From the NCBI GenBank assembly GCA_903772945.1, contig CAICTM010001924.1, positions 1-20,671 of the forward strand: 20,671 nt of DNA, in the 5' to 3' direction. A program made the position numbers and the translations under genes. Each line of letters begins with the position of its first letter. Position 1 is the first letter of the stretch. Below, one piece after another: positions 1-9,318 of the stretch. The notes under the pieces were generated by a model. It was given only the letters and a program-made list of their open reading frames with translations, made no database searches and was not told the origin of the DNA. This DNA comes from Seminavis robusta (lineage: Eukaryota; Bacillariophyta; Bacillariophyceae; Naviculales; Naviculaceae).

Positions 1-1060
1 CCATGGGCACCATGTTTGAGGGCATACTGCAATATCTTGAAATGCCCTTCCTGAGCGGCCTTGGTGCATGTTCTCTCATCCCAAGGGCCGCCATTTTCAT
101 GGGCATACTTCAATATTTCCAGGTGTCCATTTGCAGCAGCTTCAAAACGCATTGTTCTCTTCATCGCCATGGCAATTGTTTTCATGGGCATACTTGGAGG
201 AGATCAAAAATATCCAATTCAGCAGCCTCTCGCACATATTTCCTGGTTCCATGGGCAGCCATTTTCGTGGGTATACTTCAATGTCTCCAAACAACCAGAA
301 AGAGCAGCACAAAAGCATGTCGCATCACAACCAGGGACACCTTTTCATGATGCATACTTTCACTATTTCGAAAATGACCCCAAAGAGCAGCATTTGCACA
401 GGTGTCAGCATCCCATGGACAGTCATTTTCATGTGCATATTTAAGAATTTCTAAGTGTCCACCTTCTGCTGCAGAAGCACATGTCCATTCATCCCATGGA
501 TCAGCCCTCCTCCCTGGCCCACTTCAAAATGTCAATGTGTCCACCACCTGCTGCAAAAAAGCATGTCCGATCATCCCATGGGCAGCCCTTATCTCTGACC
601 CATTTCAATATGTGGAAGTGGCCACTGCCTGCAGCACTTGAACATGTAAATTCATCCCAAGGACAGCCATTTCATGGGCATACTTCAAGCATGCCAGGTG
701 GCCACATCTCGCAGCATTTGCACAACCTCTTTGATCCCATGGACACCTCATTTCATGGGCATAAATGGAGGCATTCTAAGTTGCCACCTTTGGCAGCATT
801 TGCACACACTTCTGCATCCCAGGGACAGCCTTTTCTGGGCATACTTGAGGCATTTAAGTGACCCTCTTTGGCTGCATTTTTGCATGTGTCTTGGTTCCAT
901 GGACAGCCATTCTCATGAGCGTATTTCAGATTTTCAAATGCCCTTTTCAGCAGCTATCTGCATGTGTGTTCATCCCAAGACACCATTCATGGGCATATTT
1001 AAGCACGTCCAAATGGCCATTTGCAGCAGCTCTGGAGCATGTTTCACTGTCCCATGAAAG
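1..1060 (-). repeat. Tandem array of about 13 degenerate 81-bp (27-codon) ankyrin units
   Basis: On the plus strand the core CATCCCATGGACAGCC followed by CATTTTCATGGGCATACTTC recurs at about 88, 168, 249, 330, 412, 493, 574, 653, 733, 815, 894 and 974, a spacing of 79-82 bp. Read on the minus strand it encodes LKYAHENGCPWD, with the GHLE part between copies. Units differ from each other by many substitutions, so the array is old rather than freshly amplified. Confidence 0.85.
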
Positions 1061-1630
1061 CCCATGTTCATGAGACCACTGAGTGACTGCAAGGTTTCCA
1101 ACCTTTGCTGTGCTTTGACAGATCATTATCTCCTCTTCGTGAGTCTTTATGGTGCCATCGTTGTACCAAGACTCTGCACAAGACACACTAGCACAAACTG
1201 CTCTGTAAAATGTATCAGTGCTGCAGGCTTTTCCAAAGTCCCACCGATTCCATCTCACACAAGGCCGCATGTCTATCACTAGCATTGAGCAGTATGTCAC
1301 ATATAGATCTCTCATTCTGTGATTGACTCCTGCCACAAAGGCATAATGACCCATGCCAACAAAGGGAAGGATGCCATTGACCCAAATTGCATCATCCAGT
1401 TGATCCCATTGCGCGTACGTTGAAGCACTGGTTTCGTGATGGTTGGCTTGTTTGTACCCAAAGCACTTCATCATGACAGCCATTGCTTCAAGCTTTTGGT
1501 TGATACTCTCATCATCACCATTTGCTTGCATTCGCACCAGCGCGCTTTTGCAGAGTGAGAGGGCCATGTCAAAGTCCTCTGGGGCAGAAGCACGAGCAAG
1601 GGATTGTTCTGTGGAAGTAGGAGTTGCCAT
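1..1630 (-). pseudogene. Decayed ankyrin-repeat gene with intact N-terminal part, running off the left edge
   Basis: The ATG at 1630 opens 227 codons ending at a TGA at 949-947. Earlier codons upstream lack an ATG. Residues about 80-115 (WVNGILPFVGMGHYAFVAGV, then NHRMRDLY) resemble the N-terminal domain I associate with diatom ankyrin proteins; this is from memory of the family. Ankyrin units follow (AAANGHLDVLKYAHE). In the second unit a net 4-nt deletion near 980-990 shifts the frame into the stop. Beyond it the repeat signal continues to position 1 but hops between frames: one stretch at 668-501 stays open for 55 codons with two clean units (GCPWDEFTCSSAAGSGHFHI, then GCPWDDRTCFFAAGGGHIDI) before a TGA. 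Most lesions look like 1-nt losses. Other genes here are intact, which argues against general sequencing error. Introns cannot readily explain shifts in almost every unit. A truncated 227-residue product might still be made. Confidence 0.75.
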
Positions 1631-2266
1631 GATGCTGAAGGAAACAAGCAAAAGATGAGTGTTTTGTGAGTACTACTGTAGTGCAGTGAACCAAGAAGTG
1701 AGTCCAGGAGAAACGTGATGATTCAGACTCGAATCAATCGAATTCCATGCGGCGAGTTTAAAAACCGAAATGAATACGTGTGGTACTAGCTAGCTAGCTA
1801 GCTAGCTAGCTAGCTAGCGAGTAACGACGTAACGACTATGATAACCACTGTCTCGATGTGCCGGTAATTCGTTGCATGTGCTAAAGGCCAACAATACATA
1901 AGTGGTCGGTGCATGGAACCGGTACTGGTACCGAAGCTCGCTCGCTCTTGGGTTAATGCTTCAAGTTTTGATGAACTCGCAGTGCACTGCATCGCGCGCA
2001 GCAAAGCTCCAGTGTTCATATCAACGGTTAAGTTTTCCACAGCGTGGGAAGGACTGAAATTTCAGACCCATTTTGAACGTCAGCAGTGTATTACGTGTCC
2101 CAGATCCTCGCATGGCATCAACCTTTGGATGTGCGTAAGTGCCCCGCGACGTCCACCCACTTCAATTGTGGATCATTTGTTCTTTCGAAAGGACATCCAC
2201 AAAACAACAGTACAAGTCGACCATTTAATATTTACTCCATAGGTATCGAGTAACAAGCAATAAATC
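1631..2266. other. Intergenic region between divergent genes
   Basis: I see no coding sequence here. It must hold the upstream regions of the ankyrin pseudogene (leftward) and the plastid-protein gene (rightward). It contains a CTAG microsatellite and, near 1917-1933, a GGAACCGGTACTGGTACC segment of the TACCGGTA-type motif seen in other spacers. Open frames in it, such as 1810-2040 minus, show no protein features. Confidence 0.6.
1786..1818. repeat. CTAG tetranucleotide microsatellite
   Basis: Eight uninterrupted copies of CTAG plus one base. Shorter runs of the same self-complementary motif occur near 12740-12770, 16795-16803 and 17115-17123, all outside genes. Confidence 0.95.
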
Positions 2267-4517
2267 ATGCGTCTCTTTCTGGCTTTAGCGGCGGCTCAGT
2301 CGATCGGGCTGTTTTTGGAAACTACCGATGCGTTTTCGGCAGCTGGTTGGTCTTTTGCGCACAGATACCCTCGATCTTTTTCGGTGCTTCGGGTTGGAGA
2401 CGATGATGGAGAAATTCCCTCGGAATCGCTGGACGGCGCAGATTTGTCGGATGATATGAAAGAGAAAATGAAATCTGACGATGAACAGTACGGGGGAGGA
2501 TCTCGATTCAGGGAAATGATGGAAAAGGCTCAGAGTCGACAAGCTGCTGAAGGTCCACAAACCTTGAAGAATCCATTTGTCGAAAACCCGTTCGCAGGCA
2601 TTGAAGGACTCGATCCTGCCACGACCCCAGAGCAGCCACCGGCAGCTGGCCTCGATCCGAATGCTTTGACGGTCGAGCAGCAAGCGGAAATGTTCCGTGC
2701 CATGATGCAGGGACAACAAGCAGCACCGGCGCCAGCTCCTCTTTATCAAAACGTCAGACCTCCAAAACCAGATCGTAAGGAGGGAAGAAACAGAGATGCG
2801 GATACCATTCAGAACACGGCTGATGTCTATTTTGCTCAGCTCAAGAGGGATTCCACTGTTCGAGGAATTGCAAGAATTCGGGGAGATGATGAAAAGGCCA
2901 ATGCGGTCTTTGAAGACGAGAAAATCGAAGAGCTCAAGGGCATGATTTCTGAGAATCCTCACTTGGCGTAAGTTGAACCCATTCTCTCGAGGAGGGATTG
3001 GTCTCTGCTTTTCTGTACCACTATTCTCACTTACTTGTTTTAATTAAATTTCTTGTCATATTAGTGGAAAGCGAGAAGCAGAACAGAAATTGATTGAAAC
3101 CGCTGCGGAAGAAATGATTGCCTTCCAGAACGCCCAAGAATACAAGCCCAGTAAGGGAGCAGCCGGTCCCAGCTACAAGCAAAAGCTGGCGGAAAGGCGA
3201 AAGAAAATGGGTGGAGTTGGAAACGCTGTTGCCCAAACGGCTCCTGAACCACCAAAGGCAGAAGTGGCACCCCAGCCAGCAGAACCCGAGGCACCAAAGG
3301 TAGAGGCACCAAAGGTAGAGGCTCCACCGGTACCAAAGATACAAGCTGCCCCTGAACAACTTATTTTGGAGGAACCCCCTGCTGCATCGGCCCCAGTTCC
3401 AGTCGAACCTCAAGCTGAAGCACAAGCGCAACCACCGCATATACCACCGTCCCCACCTCAACAATCTACTTCGGAATGGGGCTCTCCCAATGAAATCAGG
3501 CAGGGGCTCCGTACTTTGATGGGCTTGATCTTGAAGCACCGTGGAGGCCCTGGCTTTGGTGCCGGCGGACTCAAGGGACAAGAAATTGGTCAATATGAAA
3601 ATCTCTTGGCAGAGATCACCGCGCTGTTGAAGGAAGAAGCCGTGTCGAGTGCGGACTTTTCGACGCCCTTGCAAACAGTTCCAGTCACCGCTCCAGCACC
3701 TGCTCCTGCGCCACAACCAGTTGTCACTGCGGCAGCCCCGGCAGCTCCCGCTTCCTCATCTGGCGATGAGATTGCAATCATGTTGGCTTGTATCGACGGT
3801 GCAATCACCATGTACAAGAACAGCCCTCCCGAACTGCAGGAAGGTGTCTTGATGACTGTCAGGGCTGCGTTGCTGTCCGCCGTCAACACGATCAGCAAAG
3901 CGTTGGGTGAGAACGAAGGTGTTCCGCCTTCTGCCGCTGGAGCTGGAGGCAGCGTCGAAACCATGTTTGGATGTGTGGAGGGTGCCATTATGATGTATCG
4001 TAACAGTCCACCAGAGCTTCAGCAAGGGGTCCTGCTGACTCTACGGGCTGCTCTCTTGTCAGCTATCAATACCTGCAACAAGGTTATTGCCGAGAATGAC
4101 GTGGAGAACTTTCAGCAATATCAAGCGGCAACCGCGACCATGGAAAAGCCACCAGCGACGACCAAACCCGCGCAATTTTACAATGTTGTCCCGGCAGAAG
4201 AAGTAATTGAAGAAGCATCGACTACTGCACTCGACGAAAACTCCAAGGTACTAGAGAGTATCTACGACAAGTTGCAGGCAGCTGCAGGGGACGGAAAGTT
4301 GGGATTGCGAGAAGATCTCACATCGGAGGAAGCCACCGATTTGGCCGATAGCATTGCCGAGATGCGGGCCATCTTGATGCAAGAGTTGGATACTGGCATT
4401 CCGGAACCCCAAAAAACTCCTGCTGCGGTTGGATCGGCTGCAGCAGCCTCAGAATCCACAGGTTCCATATACCAGCAAATGCTTTCGCAGGCCAGGGAAG
4501 CAAAGGCTGCCAATTAA
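2267..4517 (+). CDS. Putative plastid protein of unknown function with duplicated helical domain (two exons)
   Basis: Exons are 2267-2967 and 3065-4517, giving 717 residues. I do not recognise the family. The ATG at 2267 starts a hydrophobic signal peptide (residues 1-20) followed by TTDAFSAAG, an ASAFAP-like cleavage motif, so plastid import is predicted. Residues about 45-90 are acidic. A charged stretch follows the exon junction (GKREAEQKLIETAAEE, then SYKQKLAERRKKMGG). Residues about 285-380 are a Pro/Ala/Glu-rich linker with PKVEAPKVEAP repeats. Two copies of a roughly 50-residue helical domain sit at 469-519 and 531-580, each with the core YKNSPPELQEGVL or YRNSPPELQQGVL followed by RAALLSA. 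A further helical domain lies at about 620-680 and the C-terminus is SIYQQMLSQAREAKAAN. The linker composition suggests a scaffold or regulator, but that is a guess. Confidence 0.85.
2968..3064 (+). other. Intron (97 nt, GT-AG) in the plastid-protein gene
   Basis: The donor is GC|GTAAGT and the acceptor CATATTAG|TGG, phase 2. Splicing joins NPHLA to GKREAEQK without a stop and keeps one frame for 717 codons. Reading through hits a stop just after the donor. Confidence 0.9.
3768..4103 (+). repeat. Internal tandem duplication within the plastid-protein gene
   Basis: Two protein repeats of about 50 residues, offset by about 61 residues, share the pattern C(I/V)(D/E)GAI.MY(K/R)NSPPELQ(E/Q)GVL followed by RAALLSA(V/I)NT. 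DNA divergence between the copies is clear, so the duplication is not recent. Confidence 0.85.
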
Positions 4518-5472
4518 AATCTATTCAAGTAAGATGTTGTTAAAAGTAATAGTAGGAGGAACAAAACTAAGAGTTTGCGTTGTTTATGATTTAAGTACCG
4601 AGATTGAAGTTTTCCAGCCAAGCGTTGACCTGTTGGGCACCTCGATTTCGGAACCCAGATCATCATCTACATACTGTACCATGGGCACTCACATTCCAAT
4701 TGCATGTTTTGGCAGTTCCAAATGCCCATGCTGTGCGTCTTCGTCCCATGCATGCTCGACATCCTTGGAAGCACGGCCATGGCACATCGGTTCATGAGGT
4801 ACATTAGGCGCCAGCCGGCACTGCAAAACGATTTAAGGTTTCCACGAATGATCATGAGCTCGGCGGACTCCCAAACCTCCGACAACAACAACACACAACA
4901 ACAAAACGTTCGAACAAAGCCCAAAACACGCTAGAAGTCTGCTGTTTTTGACATCCATCCATTAGACCAAAGCACCCAATGAACACACAAGGCTCTAGGG
5001 CGACTATGTGTAGCAGGACAAGGGTGGAAACACCCGATTCGACGGCATTTTTGGCCATTGTCGAAAAATGATGAGTTGGGAACGATTTGAGGTTGATCCT
5101 GCAATATTATTGCAGAACGTGCTTTTCGCGCCGGGCAGCTATTGTCCAATCCTTACCGATGTGATGGCTATGGTGATCGAACTAGTGACTCACACTGACT
5201 CCGCATAATTCGTGACTGACGTTGGCACCACAAATCAAATCGCCGAGGCAAAAATCCGAGCCCACTCCTCTCCTTGGGTCCTCTCTCCCAACCTTGGAGA
5301 GGAAGGGAAGCAACTCATCCAGTGCCAAAGCTCAGCATCATTAGCTACACGTTTGATAACAACAAATTGATTATCTGGTATTGAAAGCCAGTTCAATTGG
5401 ATTGAGTCCTCGAGTTCTGAGAGATTTCGATTCTACCGGTTCTTCCCAAAGATCCAATAACTGGTCTCCGAG
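4518..5472. other. Intergenic region between two same-strand plastid-type genes
   Basis: There is no convincing gene in these 955 bases. The first part is the 3' flank of the upstream gene and the last part the promoter and 5' UTR of the rhodanese-methyltransferase gene, with a pyrimidine-rich CTCTCC tract near 5265-5290. One short stretch (4679-4760) looks like an isolated ankyrin-unit relic and is listed separately. Confidence 0.6.
4679..4760 (-). pseudogene. Possible single relic of the 27-residue ankyrin unit
   Basis: On the minus strand, TGGGACGAAGACGCA is followed directly by CAGCATGGGCATTTGGAACTG and later a CCATGG. This reads as WDEDA, QHGHLEL and a degraded LKYA..NG.PW. The two CCATG landmarks are 66 bp apart instead of 81, as if 15 bp were lost in frame. 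It matches the array at 1-1060 but is short and diverged, so it may be chance. Confidence 0.35.
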
Positions 5473-8400
5473 ATGACAATGTTCCAATCCACCAATCCGA
5501 ACTTTGTGTGGTGTATCTTTGTCGTCCTGTTTGTTGTGAGCCTTCCATCTGTGGCATCGTTCCAGCCAGCTGTTCCAATGAGGGCCGCAGCCCTAAGGTC
5601 TCGACTGCCCTACTCCCGATCTTGGGTTGTTCCGACGGTCAGCCGTCTGTTCAATACGCTTTCTTCCAACCAGGATCTTGCACAAAAACGCATTGAAGTG
5701 GCCAGAGCCAAAAAAGCAGCATGGAAACGATCCGTTCTGGAAACCAATAAACGTCATCTCCATATCAAGCGAATCACCGAGGAAAAAGAACAATCGACCG
5801 ACTTTCAAGTACCTGCACTCTATGCTTTGAAAGTTTCTGTCTGTGAAGAACTTCGAAATGAGCTACATTTATCGGGACGCGAACGAAGAGGACGTGTTTT
5901 TATTGAACTTGGATCACCTGCCACAAGGAGTCTCAAGAGTTTGAAATATGACATTCATGCCTTTTTTAAAGCTCTCAAAAAGTCCACCTTTGTACTTTCC
6001 GCATGTTTACCAGAGGTGGCAGAGGATGGATCCATTGTAGTACCAGAGGACTTGACAAACACAAAGATGTGGAAGATTGAAACCGATGAGGATGTCAATA
6101 AAACGTTTGCCATGGCCGACGAACACTTTCAATCCGCCCCCGCTTCACTCAAGCGTCCATCCATTAGTTTGCACTTGGCCAAGGATCCCAATGCTCCTCC
6201 GCCACCGCCTCCTCCAGCCTACTTGGAGGGCATGGCAAATCCTGCTGCAAGTGAAACTATGACCATGCTGTCATTCTATTCCTTTCCTCCTTCTGGAATT
6301 GAGGATCCCGAAGACTTTGCCATGCAGCTACGACGGAAATGGAAGCCATTCAATCCGCTAGGACGAATCTATGTGGCCAAAGAAGGAGTGAATGCGCAAA
6401 TGAGCGTGGCAACGAATGTGTAAGTCTCTTTGTTCTTTGTCTCATCCAGTTGCAGTACAAGGTCTTGCTGCGTACTTGCGTACTCAATCCCGTTGCCTCG
6501 CATTGTTGGGCTTTGTATCAGTTTGGAGAACTTTATTGATTGTTGTCGCAGCATTCCTCAACTTGGAACTTACATGGAAAATGGTGTCAATGTGGATCCC
6601 AAGCCAATTCCAGTGGAAGAGTTTGCCACTGCTGGTGTACCCATTAATGGAAAACCGGCTCCGCCGTTTCGAAATCTACACATTCGCGTTCGAAACCAAA
6701 TTGTGGCCGATGGCTTGGACAAACCACTGGACTGGCAATCTGCAGGGTACGACATGCCACCCTTGGAATGGCATGAAAAGCTCAAAGAGGCCAAGGAACT
6801 GAGAGAACAGGCAGCAGGAACAACAGCCGACCAAAACAAGGATATTCCGGTCATTCTAGACTGCCGAAACGATTATGAAACAAACATTGGAAAATTTGAC
6901 GGCGCAGAGCCATTAGAAACGACAAATTTCCGTGAGAGTTGGTAAGAGGAATGCCGCGCTTGTGCTTTTTGACATTATTGTTGAACTCTCTGATAGCTTG
7001 TTTGCATTCTTGACAAAGGGACGTGCTGGGAAAACGTTTAGAGGACGTTCCAAAAGATGCACCAATCATGACCTATTGCACAGGCAAGTGTCGCTTACTT
7101 TTAAAACATGTTGTGAAAGAATCTGTGTATCTTGTCTCTGACTTGTGTATACCGTATGTGTTGGCATCATTCAGGTGGCATTAGGTGTGTGAAGGTCGGT
7201 GCCTACCTGACACAAGAGCTGGGTTTCACTAATGTGAGCAGGTTAGCTGGTGGCATTATTGCCTATGATCGTACCATTGAGGAGAAGGCTGCCGATGAAC
7301 AGCCACTTTTTCGCGGTGCCAATATGGTCTTTGATGGCAGACTGGGCCGACAAATCACAGACGACAAACTCGGATCGTGCGCTACGTGTGGAGGCGAGAC
7401 TTCTTTGATTAGCAACTGCCTCAACGACAACTGCCACAAGAGAATGATCCAGTGTGAAACTTGCCGCACAGCCTTTCATGGAACTTGCTCAGATGCATGC
7501 AGGCAGCGACTGGTCAACAATGGTATGCTCTCTCAGCGTTTGCATGGAGACTCTTCCCAAACTTCGGTTGCAGATTCTTCAGAAGAAAAGACAACACCAT
7601 ATCGTACATTGGATGAGTACAGCACTGGCCATTCCAGCCCCGCTCCCTCCTTGTATCATGAAATGGAACTCAACACACAATCATACCTTCCATCTGGAAG
7701 CCACATGGTTTCTGGTTTTGAACAGGGTCGGCTGCTGACTAATTTGGCCTCCATGACACGAGAAGGACGCATCCTGGAGCTGGGGACATTCACTGGCTAT
7801 GCAACGGCATGTTTTCTGGAAGGTGCTGCCAACGTGGCGTCGGCAATCAGCTTGGATTCAGCTGGCAATCAAAGCAGTGGTCCCTACGTCTTGTCTCTGG
7901 AACGTGACCAGCGAGCTTTCAACCTTGCCGCAGCTCACATGAACGTCATGACAGAACATGGCACTGGCGAAGCGGGTGCGGAGGCTGCTTGTTCATTACG
8001 GGCTTCCGGCGAGGCTGATTTTGTGGAAACCGTTTTGGAGGATGTGGTTTCTGTCGTCTATGACAACGCGGCAACTTGTGACCTTCTCAAAGTCTCGGAC
8101 GCTCTCGCTACCATGGAAGAGATGGCCCGAGGAGAGAGCAGTCAGATCGACCAGCCGTCTCCGTTTGACCTTGTGTTTGTGGATGCCGACAAGACCCGGT
8201 TATTGGAGTACGTTGATGCTTGCCTTGCCAGTGATCTCGTCTTGAAGAAGGGTGGGATGATTGTAGTGGACAATGTACTCTGGAAAGGACTTGTGCTGGG
8301 AGCTGCAGGCTCGTCGCCCCTTCTGATAGACGGGGAAGGCTCTGGCGACGCAGAAATCAAAAAGAACCGCCGAGCAAGGCGTTTGGCAAGCAAAATGCAT

Positions 8401-8490
8401 CGTTTCAACAGCGCCATTGCGAAGGATCCAAGGTGCGAGGTGTTACTGTTGCAAGTAAGAGATGGCCTGAGTATGATAAGGAAGAAGTAA
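5473..8490 (+). CDS. Fusion of TrhO-type tRNA-U34 hydroxylase (rhodanese) and TrmR-like O-methyltransferase, plastid-type presequence
   Basis: Exons 5473-6419, 6522-6941, 7019-7083 and 7175-8490 encode 915 residues. Residues 12-28 are a signal peptide ending VASFQP, an ASAFAP-like plastid motif. Residues about 60-230 form a domain I cannot name. After a P7 tract (242-248) comes a TrhO/UPF0176 N-domain (about 265-400, GRIYVAKEGVNAQMS), a rhodanese domain (ILDCRNDYE at 427-435, active loop YCTGGIRC with Cys476) and a Rhodanase_C-like cysteine cluster (C546, C549, C559, C564, C571, C574, C582, C586). Residues about 625-915 are a class I O-methyltransferase: SAM motif ILELGTFTGY (677-686), FVDADK (812-817) and GGMIVVDN (837-844), with D814, D843 and N844 as probable metal ligands. 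In bacteria TrhO makes ho5U34 in tRNA and the COG4122 enzyme TrmR methylates it to mo5U. I infer that this protein does both. A caffeoyl-CoA-like small-molecule methyltransferase is the alternative. Confidence 0.88.
6420..6521 (+). other. Intron 1 (102 nt, GT-AG) of the rhodanese-methyltransferase gene
   Basis: The donor is AT|GTAAGT-like (GTAAG at 6420) and the acceptor TGTATCAG|TTTGG, phase 2. It joins MSVATNV to LENFIDCCRSIPQLG. A second CAG at 6549-6551 also keeps frame but would delete LENFIDCCRS, which looks like conserved TrhO sequence. Confidence 0.8.
6942..7018 (+). other. Intron 2 (77 nt, GT-AG) of the rhodanese-methyltransferase gene
   Basis: The donor is TTG|GTAAGA and the acceptor TTGACAAAG|GGACG, phase 2. 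Splicing rebuilds a Trp codon and gives FRESW-DVLGKRLEDVPKDA, a normal run-in to the rhodanese active loop. Confidence 0.88.
7084..7174 (+). other. Intron 3 (91 nt) with a GC-AG donor, splitting the rhodanese active-site loop
   Basis: The donor is ACAG|GCAAGT and the acceptor CATTCAG|GTGGC, phase 1. Joining them gives TYC-T-G|G-IRC, the exact CxGGIR loop of TrhO-type rhodaneses. No nearby GT donor restores this loop. GCAAGT is the usual consensus of the minor GC-AG intron class. Confidence 0.88.
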
Positions 8491-8574
8491 TGGAGATTAG
8501 GACTGTTAACTAACACTAGGACAAATAATATCTATGCAACCAGCTTTGAGAGGAAGGAGATGGGAGGATAAAGT

Positions 8575-9318
8575 TCAGTAGCAAGTAGCTGGTTGTCGAA
8601 CTGGCTGTGCTACCTTCGGTGTTGATTCGGTAGAGCTCTTGTTCTGTTCAATTTGCTTGAGCCTGTCAGCAAATTGCTCCAAGAGCTTTACAATCCGCTT
8701 GAAACACAAGATAGAAAAGGCCGCGATCTTGTCGACCACACGATGTTTCTGGTCAAATTCCTTGGCATTCCTCCAGGCTTTCTTCGCAGCGGCTTGTGAA
8801 CGTTCCGTTATGTTGTGCTCGTCATTAAGGTTCTTCACAGCGACCCACGCATCGCCCGCAGCCTCCTTGGACTTGTCAAGTAGGTGGTGCTTTTCGTTCA
8901 GCTCTTTGGCTTTCTTGCCCGTCGTTGAGGCCACATCTGCCATGGCCCTTGATACATCACCGGCTGCGCCATCCTTGTTGGCGTAGTAGGCAGCAGCGCC
9001 TCCAGCTACCAAACCGACCACTGGACCAGCCAAGAGCGTACCAAGGACGCCTCCTGCAATTCCAGCACTCCACTTTCGAGAGCTAGGCGCAGTTTCAGGG
9101 TCACTGTCATCGGAAAATGCCACTGCCTCCACCGAATCCGACGAAATCACGCTCGATTGGCACAAAGGATCGGCGCCATCGATCGTTACGACCGAAACCA
9201 TCATGGGTTCGATGGAATGCAAGTCAGGAATCACATGAGAGGCTTCGACCAACGGAGGACTGTCATCAGAACCATCATCGCCCTCCATAACATAGGCTGC
9301 GCCCTTGACTTCTACCAT
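8575..9318 (-). CDS. Glycine-zipper membrane protein with three 24-residue KH..DK repeats
   Basis: The ATG at 9318 gives 247 residues. Residues 1-80 are acidic and Ser/Asp-rich. Residues 84-112 (SAGIAGGVLGTLLAGPVVGL and onward) are a Gly/Ala-rich glycine zipper, probably a membrane hairpin. Three repeats follow with 24-residue spacing: ELNEKHHLLDKSKEA (139), NLNDEHNITERSQAA (163) and EFDQKHRVVDKIAAF (187). The last merges into a hydrophobic segment and a coiled-coil-like tail. Similar A-K-E-x-D-x-K-H-x-x-x-D/E-K motifs occur in plant BPA1-like proteins; that likeness is recalled, not computed. The frame stays open upstream to an ATG at 9699, adding 127 residues. That extension has no domain and looks like 5' UTR, possibly with a UTR intron (GTAAGT donor on the minus strand near 9505, CTACAG acceptor near 9359). 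The gene converges on the fusion gene with only 84 bp between stop codons. Confidence 0.75.
   Translation of the reverse strand: MVEVKGAAYVMEGDDGSDDSPPLVEASHVIPDLHSIEPMMVSVVTIDGADPLCQSSVISSDSVEAVAFSDDSDPETAPSSRKWSAGIAGGVLGTLLAGPVVGLVAGGAAAYYANKDGAAGDVSRAMADVASTTGKKAKELNEKHHLLDKSKEAAGDAWVAVKNLNDEHNITERSQAAAKKAWRNAKEFDQKHRVVDKIAAFSILCFKRIVKLLEQFADRLKQIEQNKSSTESTPKVAQPVRQPATCY

Noticed and set aside
1..1060. CRISPR-like reading of the regularly spaced repeats
   Set aside because: The whole 81-bp unit is homologous from copy to copy and encodes ankyrin units. There are no unique spacers, and the genome is eukaryotic.
3..1073. Several overlapping plus-strand open frames of 70-128 codons
   Set aside because: They are the opposite strand of the 81-bp ankyrin array. 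Their His/Phe/Trp-rich texture repeats with the array period and belongs to no family.
2285..2962. 225-codon minus-strand open frame
   Set aside because: It lies wholly antisense to exon 1 of the plastid-protein gene, has no domain and is explained by codon bias of the real gene.
3027..3716. 229-codon minus-strand open frame rich in Trp, Leu and Arg
   Set aside because: It is antisense to the Pro/Ala-rich linker of the plastid-protein gene. Its composition is a mirror of that low-complexity stretch.
6522..6551. Alternative acceptor for intron 1 of the fusion gene at 6551
   Set aside because: It keeps the frame but removes LENFIDCCRS, which fits the TrhO N-domain. The acceptor at 6521 is preferred.
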